From contig NCJR01000207.1 in NCBI GenBank assembly GCA_002282555.1, positions 1-6,246 on the forward strand: DNA of 6,246 bases, written 5' to 3'. The position numbers and the translations under genes are program-made. Positions within the stretch are counted from its first letter, which is position 1. Each line of letters begins with the position of its first letter. Below, one piece after another: positions 1-5,899 of this stretch. This stretch comes from Rhodobacterales bacterium 34-62-10 (GTDB lineage: Bacteria > Pseudomonadota > Alphaproteobacteria > Rhodobacterales > Rhodobacteraceae). A model generated the notes under the pieces. That model did no database searches. It was given only the letters and a program-made list of their open reading frames with translations, and was not told where the DNA came from.

Positions 1-218
1 CCGACCACGGCCAGCCCCTTCTTGTGCACGGTCAGCATGATCTCGAAGGCCTGGGCATGGGACATGCCGGAAAACCGCTCCAGCACATGCACCACGAATT
101 CCATCGGCGTATAGTCGTCATTCAGCAGCAAGACCTTGTAGAGCGGCGGGCGCTTGGTCTTGGGCCGTGTCTGCACCACGACCGAGGCATCACCGTCGGC
201 GTCTTTCTTGTCAGACAT
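1..218 (-). CDS. clpS: ClpS, ATP-dependent Clp protease adaptor (N-terminal part, cut by window edge)
   Basis: This is the N-terminal 72 codons of ClpS, the small cytosolic adaptor that binds N-degron substrates and hands them to the ClpA unfoldase of ClpAP. After a charged, variable N-terminus (about residues 1-25) comes the conserved core: [20 protein letters not shown] (residues 26-45), then a helix and the stretch IMLTVHKKG. Asn33, Asp34, Met39 and His65 correspond by eye to E. coli N34, D35, M40 and H66, which line the N-degron pocket. The rest of the protein lies beyond the left edge. I chose the ATG at 218; an in-frame ATG at 239 would add seven residues, and neither has a clear Shine-Dalgarno. 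One oddity is ERFSG at residues 47-51, where most ClpS proteins have two consecutive Phe. The gene is divergent from the HAD gene. Identity is very secure; the exact start is not. Confidence 0.95.
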   Translation of the reverse strand, partial: MSDKKDADGDASVVVQTRPKTKRPPLYKVLLLNDDYTPMEFVVHVLERFSGMSHAQAFEIMLTVHKKGLAVV

Positions 219-268
219 GGTCAGGGGCCGCTGGATCATCTGGCGCAACTTTGGTTTCGCTTGCATGG

Positions 269-297
269 TTGGGATGGCTTTGACGGGGTTATATAAC
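269..297 (+). promoter_or_regulatory. Candidate sigma70-type promoter for the HAD gene
   Basis: TTGGGA at 269-274 (4 of 6 to the -35 consensus) is followed after 17 bases by TATAAC at 292-297 (5 of 6 to the -10). Transcription would start near 304, leaving a leader of about 43 bases before the ATG at 347. This is the best-matching promoter in the divergent gap. It rests on consensus matching alone. Confidence 0.45.
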
Positions 298-298
298 C
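287..298. promoter_or_regulatory. 12-bp perfect palindrome in the clpS/HAD divergent gap, with a possible shared -10
   Basis: GGTTATATAACC reads the same on both strands, so a TATAAC box is present in each direction (292-297 on plus, 288-293 on minus). On the minus strand it could serve clpS, with a start near 281 and a leader of about 60 bases to the ATG at 218. However, the minus -35 region opposite 310-317 is poor (TTTCTA-like). It could be a bidirectional promoter core or a small operator overlapping the HAD promoter. The palindrome is plain to see; the function is inference. Confidence 0.4.
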
Positions 299-346
299 TC
301 CAAGTGCATTTAGAAAAGAGGGTGCGCCCGGATCGGCGGTGAAGTG

Positions 347-1045
347 ATGCAGAATTTGACCACTATCGGCTTTGATGCCGACGATACGCTTTGGCAGAAC
401 GAGCGGTTTTTCCGCCTGACGCAGGACCGCTTCGCCGAGCTGCTGCGCGATCATGCCGATCCCGATCAACTGATGGCCCGGCTGCTTGCGGCCGAGCGGC
501 GCAACCTTGGGCATTACGGATTCGGGATCAAGGGATTCGTCTTGTCGATGATCGAAACCGCCATCGAGGTGACAGAGCAGCAGGTGCCCGCCGCCGTCAT
601 CGCGGAACTGATCGCCGCCGGGCAGGAGATGCTGCGCCATCCCATCGAACTGTTGCCCCATGCACGCGACGCGGTCGAGTCGGTGGCGGGCACGCATCGG
701 GTGCTGCTGATCACCAAGGGCGACCTGCTGGATCAGGAACGCAAGCTGGCGCAATCGGGCCTTGGTGATCTGTTCGACGGGGTCGAGATCGTCTCGGCCA
801 AGACAAGACCCGTCTATGAGACGATCTTCGCCCGGCATGGCGACGGGCCAGAGCGGGCGATGATGGTCGGCAATTCCATGCGCTCGGACGTGGTGCCGGT
901 GATCGAGGCGGGTGGCTGGGGTGTGCATGTGCCGCATGGTCTGGTCTGGGAGATCGAAATGGCCGACACACCCAGGGCCGCCCCGCGCTACCGCGAACTG
1001 ACGGATCTGGGTCAACTGCCCGATCTGGTGCGCGAGATCGGGTAA
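347..1045 (+). CDS. HAD-superfamily hydrolase (phosphatase-like, COG1011 type)
   Basis: This is a complete 232-residue cytosolic protein with all four HAD motifs, probably a phosphatase acting on a small phosphorylated metabolite; the substrate cannot be told from sequence. Motif I is GFDADDTLW, with Asp10 the expected nucleophile and Asp12 the acid/base. Motif II is LLITKGD (Thr123). The motif III lysine is probably Lys152 in SAKTRP. Motif IV is VGNSMRSD, ending at Asp181, a GNSxxSD variant of the usual GDSxxND. The helical insert between motifs I and II (about residues 20-100) is the C1 cap typical of YigB/haloacid-dehalogenase-like members. Length is normal for the family. I chose the ATG at 347; the adjacent in-frame GTG at 344 would add one residue, and the Shine-Dalgarno is weak (GGCGG). 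It stands alone, divergent from clpS, with about 290 noncoding bases after it and no classical terminator. The family is certain; a gene name would be a guess. Confidence 0.92.
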   Translation: MQNLTTIGFDADDTLWQNERFFRLTQDRFAELLRDHADPDQLMARLLAAERRNLGHYGFGIKGFVLSMIETAIEVTEQQVPAAVIAELIAAGQEMLRHPIELLPHARDAVESVAGTHRVLLITKGDLLDQERKLAQSGLGDLFDGVEIVSAKTRPVYETIFARHGDGPERAMMVGNSMRSDVVPVIEAGGWGVHVPHGLVWEIEMADTPRAAPRYRELTDLGQLPDLVREIG

Positions 1046-1091
1046 AACTGCTGCAAACGGGTCACAATCAGGGGCGGGCGCATCTGACATC

Positions 1092-1142
1092 GGCGTGAGC
1101 CCGCCGTGCGACTGCACATCGCCCAGAGGCGTGAGCCCGCCG
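1092..1142. repeat. 15-bp direct repeat, two copies 36 bp apart
   Basis: GGCGTGAGCCCGCCG occurs at 1092-1106 and exactly again at 1128-1142. Similarity continues weakly downstream (TGCGAC after the first copy, CGAC after the second). The repeat lies in the noncoding stretch after the HAD gene, just before the hairpin at 1151-1188. It may be part of a dispersed intergenic repeat or a local duplication; no function is evident. Confidence 0.6.
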
Positions 1143-1150
1143 CGACACGC

Positions 1151-1188
1151 CATGTGTTGAGTGGGGGCCTCCTACCCCCTACCACATG
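1151..1188. other. Bulged intergenic hairpin (possible transcript end of the HAD gene)
   Basis: CATGTG (1151-1156) pairs with CACATG (1183-1188). Inside it, GTGGGGG (1161-1167) pairs with CCCCC (1175-1179) and AC (1181-1182), leaving bulges and a 7-base loop. No T-run follows, so it is not a classical intrinsic terminator. It could stabilise or end the HAD transcript, or belong to an intergenic repeat together with the direct repeats just upstream. The remaining noncoding bases (1189-1246) hold only short repeats. Confidence 0.4.
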
Positions 1189-1246
1189 TTGCGAATTCCG
1201 GATGCAAGCGTGCAACCCCGCCGCGAAAGGGGCCAGAAATGAATGC

Positions 1247-1275
1247 TTTATTCAGGTTTTCGGCTGTGCTAGCCT
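1247..1275 (+). promoter_or_regulatory. Weak candidate promoter for the carboxypeptidase gene
   Basis: TTTATT (1247-1252) and TAGCCT (1270-1275) are separated by 17 bases, and TGC directly before the -10 makes it an extended -10. Both hexamers are only 3 of 6 to consensus. A start near 1282 would give a leader of about 54 bases to the ATG at 1336, and would leave the alternative ATG at 1291 almost leaderless. A TATAAA at 1283-1288 is an alternative -10 but has no -35 partner. Confidence 0.3.
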
Positions 1276-1322
1276 AAATCCATATAAAAAATGACCGACC
1301 GAAACATCGGCGGCTCGAGGCA

Positions 1323-1327
1323 GAAGG
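1323..1327 (+). promoter_or_regulatory. Ribosome binding site favouring the ATG at 1336
   Basis: GAAGG lies 8 bases before the ATG at 1336. The in-frame ATG at 1291 has no purine-rich site before it. Together with the signal peptide, this decides the start. Confidence 0.5.
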
Positions 1328-1335
1328 CAGTGACA

Positions 1336-2319
1336 ATGAAGGTGCGGCACAGGCAGCCGGCCCGCTATGGGCTATTTATATTCACAGCCATTTGGTTGAT
1401 CGTTGTGCTTCCGCTCAGCGTGAGGGCAGCGCCTTATGCAGCCATGGTGATGGATGCGCGCAACGGCGAGGTGTTGCATTCCGAAAATGCGGACACGCGG
1501 TTGCACCCGGCGTCCCTCACCAAGATGATGACGCTTTATGTCGCGTTTCAGGCCATCGAACGGGGCGAGATCAGCCTTGATACGGTGGTGACCATCTCGC
1601 GTGAAGCCGCCGCCGAACCCCCCAGCAAACTGGGTCTGCGCCCGGGGCAGAAGATCAAGCTGCGCTACCTGATCCGTGCGGCTGCGATCAAATCCGCCAA
1701 TGATGCCGCCCATGCCATCGGCGAGGCCATCGAGGGTTCCGAGGCGGCCTACGCCCGCCGGATGAACCGCACGGCCGCCGCGATGGGCATGACACGCACC
1801 ACCTTCAAGAACATGCACGGCCTGACAGCCGATGGCCATATGTCCACAGCGCGCGACATGACCATTCTGGGCCGTCACATGCTGTATGACTTTCCCGAAT
1901 ATTATAACCTGTTCTCGCGGCGTTCGACCGATGCGGGCATTGCCCATGTGAACAATACAAACCGCCGCCTGCTAGATGCCTATCGCGGCGCGGATGGGAT
2001 CAAGACCGGCTATACCCGTGCTGCGGGCTTCAACCTTGTCGCGTCTGCCGAACGCGGCGGCACCCGGATCATCGCAACTGTTTTTGGCGGTCGCTCGACC
2101 GTGTCGCGCAACCAGCGCGTGGCCGAATTGCTTGATCTTGGCTTCAAGAAGGCACCGTCGCGCGTCGCGTTGCGCAAACCGGTCAAGCCCGATGCCATTG
2201 CATACCGGCACCGGTGGTTGTGGCTCTTGATGACGACATCAATCAGGCGCTGTCGGAGGTGGCCGCGCAAACCGCCGCCGCGCAAGCTGACGCGGTGCAG
2301 ACCGGCACGACCGACGTAG
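1336..2319 (+). CDS. D-alanyl-D-alanine carboxypeptidase, S11/PBP5 type (catalytic part of a frameshifted gene)
   Basis: This is an exported serine DD-carboxypeptidase that removes the terminal D-Ala from peptidoglycan stem peptides in the periplasm. From the ATG at 1336 there is a basic start, a hydrophobic stretch (about residues 12-29) and a likely cleavage after SVRA (residue 31). The three catalytic motifs of the family are present: SLTK (Ser60 nucleophile, Lys63), SAN (120-122) and KTG (223-225), in GADGIKTGYTRAAGFN. The catalytic domain runs to about residue 285 (PSRVALRKP) and looks intact. After about residue 288 the frame is wrong: a basic, Trp/Arg-rich tail of about 38 residues ends at the TAG at 2319. 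The natural continuation, an Ala-rich linker and a SPOR domain, is in another frame from about 2205 to 2954. Homologues as I know them are single proteins of about 500 residues; repairing one base here would give about 539. An ATG at 1291 adds 15 residues but is less likely. The product may still be active but would lack its septal-targeting domain. Confidence 0.9.
   Translation: MKVRHRQPARYGLFIFTAIWLIVVLPLSVRAAPYAAMVMDARNGEVLHSENADTRLHPASLTKMMTLYVAFQAIERGEISLDTVVTISREAAAEPPSKLGLRPGQKIKLRYLIRAAAIKSANDAAHAIGEAIEGSEAAYARRMNRTAAAMGMTRTTFKNMHGLTADGHMSTARDMTILGRHMLYDFPEYYNLFSRRSTDAGIAHVNNTNRRLLDAYRGADGIKTGYTRAAGFNLVASAERGGTRIIATVFGGRSTVSRNQRVAELLDLGFKKAPSRVALRKPVKPDAIAYRHRWLWLLMTTSIRRCRRWPRKPPPRKLTRCRPARPT
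2200..2214 (+). other. Probable frameshift site (one base missing) in the carboxypeptidase gene
   Basis: Upstream, sensible coding follows the frame of the ATG at 1336 through GTC AAG CCC GAT GCC ATT GCA. Downstream, sense resumes one base back as CCG GCA CCG GTG GTT GTG (APVVVALDDD when carried on). Adding one base around 2203-2206 would join the two. The spot is a short repeat, ACCGGC followed by ACCGG, where slippage or a miscalled C-run is plausible. No X XXY YYZ slippery heptamer is seen in the overlap, which argues against programmed -1 frameshifting. Confidence 0.75.
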
Positions 2320-2954
2320 CGGCAACAACCGTCGCCGCTGTCAGCCCGCCCGACGCGATCCCTGAGCGTCCTGACGTGGCCGCAGATGCCGCCTCACAGC
2401 CGGATACAGCCCTGGCCGCAGCAGCGCCAACCGCCGATGACGCGGCACAGATCGCAGAACTTGCCGAAGCTGTCGCGGAAACACTGCCAGAGGCACCCGC
2501 AGCCGAGCCCGCCGCAGCGATCGAGGTCGCCGCAGCCACACCCCGGATCGAACCGTCCGCCGCAATCAAGCCGCGGGCGCGCCCGGATAGTCTGGTTGTG
2601 CTGGCCAGCCTTCCCGCATCCGAGGCGCCGGATGATGCGGCCCCCGCGACCGCACTGGCCGAAGTCAACGCCACCAGCGCCGAGCCCGAGGTTGTGACGC
2701 GGATCAGCACATCAGGCGGTCGTCATTGGGGCATCAATGTCGGCCGTTTCGGAAGCCGTCATGCCGCCGAAAAGGTTCTGCTGCAGACGGCGCTGAAAGA
2801 GGTCAACACGCTGGACGGGACGCTGCGCAAGATCGTGCAGGGCAGCAGTGGCTTTGACGCCAATTTCATGGGCATGACCCGCGAAAGTGCGGATCTGGCC
2901 TGCCGCCGTCTGCAGGCGCGGCAGGTGCAGTGCTTCATGATCGGGCCAAGCTGA
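2214..2954 (+). CDS. SPOR-domain C-terminal part of the carboxypeptidase (detached by the frameshift)
   Basis: This is an open frame of 246 codons if read from the GTG at 2214, but most likely the 3' part of the preceding gene. Residues 1-160 are a low-complexity Ala/Pro/Glu-rich linker. Residues 170-245 form a SPOR domain, recognisable from HWGINVGRFGSRHAAEKVL near its start and CRRLQARQVQCFMIGPS at its end. SPOR domains bind denuded glycan strands at division septa and would localise the DD-carboxypeptidase. There is no Shine-Dalgarno at the GTG, no signal peptide and a 106-base overlap with the upstream frame. Translated alone, it would stay in the cytoplasm and have no access to peptidoglycan. 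It ends at the TGA at 2952-2954, before the hairpin element. If the frameshift is real this is a pseudogene remnant; if it is a sequencing error, this is simply the C-terminus of one protein. Confidence 0.75.
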   Translation: MVVALDDDINQALSEVAAQTAAAQADAVQTGTTDVAATTVAAVSPPDAIPERPDVAADAASQPDTALAAAAPTADDAAQIAELAEAVAETLPEAPAAEPAAAIEVAAATPRIEPSAAIKPRARPDSLVVLASLPASEAPDDAAPATALAEVNATSAEPEVVTRISTSGGRHWGINVGRFGSRHAAEKVLLQTALKEVNTLDGTLRKIVQGSSGFDANFMGMTRESADLACRRLQARQVQCFMIGPS

Positions 2955-2973
2955 CTAAGGCTGGCCCGCGGAA

Positions 2974-3045
2974 GGGGGGCTGTCAGCCCCCCACGTCGAA
3001 CCAAGTTCGACGATCCCCCCGAGGATATTTCAAGCAAGAAGAAGC
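2974..3045. other. Structured convergent intergenic element: two hairpins, a third C-run and a purine-rich tail
   Basis: The first hairpin pairs GGGGGGCT (2974-2981) with AGCCCCCC (2985-2992) around a 3-base loop. The second pairs CGTCGAA (2994-3000) with TTCGACG (3006-3012) around CCAAG. Directly after comes a second CCCCCC (3015-3020), which could compete for the same G-run by enclosing hairpin 2, and then GAGGATATTT (3021-3030) and CAAGCAAGAAGAAG. It sits between the ends of the carboxypeptidase gene and ccoS. No T-run follows, so it is not a standard intrinsic terminator on either strand, although a bidirectional transcript end is the simplest role. From memory, very similar C-run/GAGGATATTT/AAGAAGAAG strings recur between genes in Rhodobacteraceae; I could not check this. 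The pairing is directly visible; the role is inference. Confidence 0.6.
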
Positions 3046-3060
3046 ACCCATGCGGGCCAG

Positions 3061-3219
3061 TCACGGCTTGGGGTGATCGTCCCAGTCATCGTTCAGGATG
3101 CGGCGTGAATCGCCCTCGGGATCGTCGTATTGATTGGTGCGCACGGTGTAGATGAAGGCCACAAGGCCGACACCGCCCAGCAGCAAGGAAATCGGGATCA
3201 GATAAGACAGGACTTCCAT
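3061..3219 (-). CDS. ccoS: CcoS, cbb3-type cytochrome oxidase assembly protein
   Basis: This is a 52-residue single-span membrane protein matching CcoS/FixS, which is required for cbb3 oxidase to receive its cofactors; its biochemical role is poorly defined. Residues 1-25 (MEVLSYLIPISLLLGGVGLV and onward) form the membrane helix. They are followed by a short acidic cytoplasmic tail with the typical YDDPEGDSRRIL segment (residues 31-42) and DDWDD. Length is normal for the family. It starts 4 bases after the ccoI stop, with only a weak GAAG as Shine-Dalgarno, so its translation is probably coupled to ccoI. It is the last gene of the ccoGHIS operon and converges on the carboxypeptidase gene across the hairpin element. 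Confidence 0.93.
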   Translation of the reverse strand: MEVLSYLIPISLLLGGVGLVAFIYTVRTNQYDDPEGDSRRILNDDWDDHPKP

Positions 3220-3223
3220 CGGA

Positions 3224-5422
3224 TCACTTCAACCTGACAGCGTTGAGGGCCACGGTGATCGACGAGCTGGACATGGCCAGAGCCGCAACCAGAGGGGTCG
3301 CGAAACCGGCAATGGCGATCGGCACGGCGATCACGTTGTAGAACATGGCGATGTTGAAATTCTCGCGGATGCGCTTCACAGCAGATTGCGCCGTGGTCAG
3401 TGCATCGGCGATGGGCGACAGATCACTGCCCAGCAACACGATATCCGAGGCAACCCGCGCGGCATCCAGCGCCGAGGCGGGCGAGATCGAGACATCGGCC
3501 GCTGTCAGGGCAGCAGTATCATTCAGGCCGTCCCCGACCATCAGCACGTTGCAACCCTCGGACTGCAGCGCGGTGATGCGCGCCGATTTGTCGGCGGGCA
3601 AGGCTTCGGCCTGCCATTCGGGGATCCCCAGACGTTTGGCCAAAGCCGCGACCACAGGCGTGGTGTCACCCGAGATCAGCAGCACGCGGATACCGTTGTG
3701 CATCAGCTGGCGCACGGCGTCGGCGGCACCGGGCCGCAGCCTGTCTGTGAAGCGGAAGCCGCGCGGCGCGGCATCGCCAATCGAGAGCCAGGCGGTTGTT
3801 TCGGTTGCTCCGGCGGCCTTGTCGCCTGCCCCGACCCATGAAGCGCGGCCCAGACGTACGGGCTGACCTTGCCAGACACCTTCGCTGCCATAGCCGGGCA
3901 CCTCGGTCCGGTCCGTCACCTGCGCCGGGACGATCCCCGCAGCACGGGCCGCCGCCGCCAGCGAGACCGACAACGGATGCGACGAGCCTTCGGCCAGCGC
4001 AAGGGCGACGGCCAGTTGCGTGCCGTCATGATCCGACAGGTTGATCAGTTCCGGAGTGCCCGCTGTCAGGGTGCCGGTCTTGTCGAACACGACCGTGTCC
4101 ACACGCGCCAATCGTTCAAGCGCCGTCGCGTCCTTGATCAGCATGCCGCGTCGGAACAGCTTGCCCGAGGCAGCGGTTGTGACCGCAGGCACAGCCAGAC
4201 CCAGCGCACAAGGGCAGGTGATGATGAGGACCGCGACGGCGATATTCAGCGCCGTACGCATATCGCCCGAATAGACATACCAGCCGATGAAGCTGGCCAG
4301 CGCCAGAAGCAGCACGCCGGGTGTGTAGTATTTCGCGGTGCTATCCGCGAGCGCGGTATAGCGCGAGCGCCCGCTTTCGGCGATGGCCACCAGATCGGCC
4401 ATGCGGTGCAACGACGTCTCGCGCCCCACAGCCGTGGCGCGAATGGTCAGGGGGCCGGTCAGATTGACCTCGCCCGCACTGACAGCACGGCCCGGTTCGG
4501 CAAAGACGGGCAGCGTTTCGCCGGTCAACAGCGACCGGTCAATCTCGGACCGGCCTTCGGTGATCACACCATCCACGGGCATCCGCCCGCCCGGACGCAC
4601 CAGCACCAGATCACCGATCCGCAGATCGGCCGCGGGCAGCACCACCTCGGCTCCGTCGCGCCGGACGGTCGCGCGCGGCACTTCAAGCGCGGACAATTCC
4701 TGCGCGGCCGAGCGTGCGATGGCGCGGGTGCGATGATCCAGATAACGACCGGTCAGCAAAAAGAAGACCAGCGCCACGGCAGCATCGAAATAGGCATGAT
4801 GACCCGACAGTGCCGTTTCCCAGACCGAGGCGACAACTGCCAGAAGCAGCGCCGTCACGATGGGGACATCCATGTTCGAACGCCGCGCGCGCAGGGCTGA
4901 CCACGCGCTTTTGTAGAAAGGCACACCCGAGAACGCCAAGGTCGGCAAGGCAATCGCCGCCGAAATCCAGTGAAACAGATCGCGCGTGGCATCCGTGGCA
5001 CCCGACCAGACCGCGACCGACAGCAGCATCACGTTCATCATGGCAAAGCCCGACACCGCCATCCGCATCAGCAGATCACGCCCGACACGGTCATTCTGCG
5101 TCATCGAGAGGCTGCCCGCGTCCAGCTCATGCGCCTCATAGCCCGCGCGTTCCAGCAGTTTGACCAGTTGATCCGGCATGACCGAATGATCAGCCTCGAC
5201 TGTTGCGCGCTTGAGGGTCAGGTTCACCCGCGCCGACTTTACCCCCGGCATTGCGGCCAAGGTCCGCTCGACCGTGGCAATGCAGGCCGAGCAGTGGATG
5301 GTCGGCAGCGACAGCGCGATATGCGCGTCCTTGTGCAACCCCTGCTCGGCAATGGCTTGCGCACCGGGTGCTGCAACACAGGCAGGACAAGCCGAAAGCG
5401 AGGGGCGGATGACGGCGGTCAT
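3224..5422 (-). CDS. ccoI: CcoI/FixI, copper-transporting P1B-type ATPase for cbb3 oxidase assembly
   Basis: This is a 732-residue heavy-metal P-type ATPase of the CcoI/FixI (CopA2-like) group, which moves Cu+ out of the cytoplasm to supply the CuB site of cbb3 oxidase rather than for detoxification. An N-terminal CPAC (12-15) is followed by an HMA domain with metal-binding CSAC (44-47). Eight membrane helices are expected, with segments visible at about 118-140, 150-168, 186-204, 211-228, 367-384, 391-412 and a closing pair at 690-728. Hallmarks: TGE (300-302, actuator), CPC (403-405, membrane copper site), DKTGT (447-451, phosphorylated Asp447), SHP (481-483, nucleotide domain) and GDGLND (630-635). 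The membrane Ser cluster and Asn727 near the C-terminus fit the P1B-1 copper signature. The ATG at 5422 has GAAAGG 9 bases upstream. ccoH ends 18 bases before it and ccoS begins 4 bases after it. Nothing is missing, and length is usual for FixI. Confidence 0.96.
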   Translation of the reverse strand: MTAVIRPSLSACPACVAAPGAQAIAEQGLHKDAHIALSLPTIHCSACIATVERTLAAMPGVKSARVNLTLKRATVEADHSVMPDQLVKLLERAGYEAHELDAGSLSMTQNDRVGRDLLMRMAVSGFAMMNVMLLSVAVWSGATDATRDLFHWISAAIALPTLAFSGVPFYKSAWSALRARRSNMDVPIVTALLLAVVASVWETALSGHHAYFDAAVALVFFLLTGRYLDHRTRAIARSAAQELSALEVPRATVRRDGAEVVLPAADLRIGDLVLVRPGGRMPVDGVITEGRSEIDRSLLTGETLPVFAEPGRAVSAGEVNLTGPLTIRATAVGRETSLHRMADLVAIAESGRSRYTALADSTAKYYTPGVLLLALASFIGWYVYSGDMRTALNIAVAVLIITCPCALGLAVPAVTTAASGKLFRRGMLIKDATALERLARVDTVVFDKTGTLTAGTPELINLSDHDGTQLAVALALAEGSSHPLSVSLAAAARAAGIVPAQVTDRTEVPGYGSEGVWQGQPVRLGRASWVGAGDKAAGATETTAWLSIGDAAPRGFRFTDRLRPGAADAVRQLMHNGIRVLLISGDTTPVVAALAKRLGIPEWQAEALPADKSARITALQSEGCNVLMVGDGLNDTAALTAADVSISPASALDAARVASDIVLLGSDLSPIADALTTAQSAVKRIRENFNIAMFYNVIAVPIAIAGFATPLVAALAMSSSSITVALNAVRLK

Positions 5423-5440
5423 GGGGTCGGACCTTTCGGA

Positions 5441-5899
5441 TCAGCGTTGGACGTGAAGGATAACACGCTGGGCAAACTGGGTTCCATCTTCGGCCAGCGC
5501 TGTCATGCGGATGTTCCAGTTTCCACCGGCCAGATCGATGGGCGCGACATATGCGGCCCCGTCAAAAATGAACTCGGGACGGATATCATCGGCCACATGG
5601 GTGGCGCGGCCCACCACGGCCTCCAGCGCACCGACACGGACCGGATTTCCCGCAGCGTCGGTGATGCTCAGCACAATGTGCCCCTCGCTTGCATCGGCGC
5701 GGACAGTCCATCCCAAAGCCTCCTGAGCGGCCTTGCGCTGATCGAACTGCTGGCTGGCGACATAGGAGTTCTTGACCTCGAGCCCAGGAAAGGTGCTGAC
5801 CGCAGACCAGGCCAGAACCAGATTGACCCCGATGATCAGGCTGAATGCTCCGACGAAAACCATCAGCGCATGACGGCCGGTAAATTCTTTGACGGGCAT
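5441..5899 (-). CDS. ccoH: CcoH/FixH, cbb3 oxidase assembly membrane protein
   Basis: This is a 152-residue FixH-family protein, a small membrane-anchored factor that associates with the assembling cbb3 oxidase. A short polar N-terminus (MPVKEFTGRHA) leads into one membrane helix at about residues 12-33 (LMVFVGAFSLIIGVNLVLAW). The family-typical segment EVKNSYVASQQFDQ follows at about 41-54, then a periplasmic beta-rich domain of about 90 residues. The start at 5899 is set by its strong ribosome binding site and by the membrane helix position. A longer frame reaching 5968 only overlaps ccoG coding sequence. The start shares one base with the ccoG stop (TGATG), which suggests translational coupling. 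The gap to ccoI is 18 bases. Confidence 0.94.
   Translation of the reverse strand: MPVKEFTGRHALMVFVGAFSLIIGVNLVLAWSAVSTFPGLEVKNSYVASQQFDQRKAAQEALGWTVRADASEGHIVLSITDAAGNPVRVGALEAVVGRATHVADDIRPEFIFDGAAYVAPIDLAGGNWNIRMTALAEDGTQFAQRVILHVQR

Noticed and set aside
236..1153. 305-codon minus-strand open frame opposite the HAD gene
   Set aside because: It lies antisense to a gene with complete HAD motifs and has no recognisable domain or ribosome binding site. Its His/Gly/Asp-rich composition is typical of antisense reading of high-GC coding DNA.
1372..1947. 191-codon minus-strand open frame inside the carboxypeptidase
   Set aside because: It is antisense to the catalytic domain carrying SLTK, SAN and KTG, so it is a shadow.
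2165..2215. Programmed -1 ribosomal frameshift joining the carboxypeptidase and SPOR frames
   Set aside because: No X XXY YYZ slippery heptamer is visible in the correct frame in the overlap, and no obvious stimulatory stem follows at the usual distance. A one-base indel or read error is simpler.
2974..2992. Classical rho-independent terminator after the SPOR part
   Set aside because: The stem is strong, but no T-run follows it on the plus strand, and none follows on the minus strand either. I therefore annotated it as a structured element rather than a terminator.
3869..4900. 343-codon plus-strand open frame opposite ccoI
   Set aside because: It is fully antisense to ccoI, whose P-type ATPase motifs are all intact. 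Its Arg/Gln/His-rich composition is that of a shadow frame.
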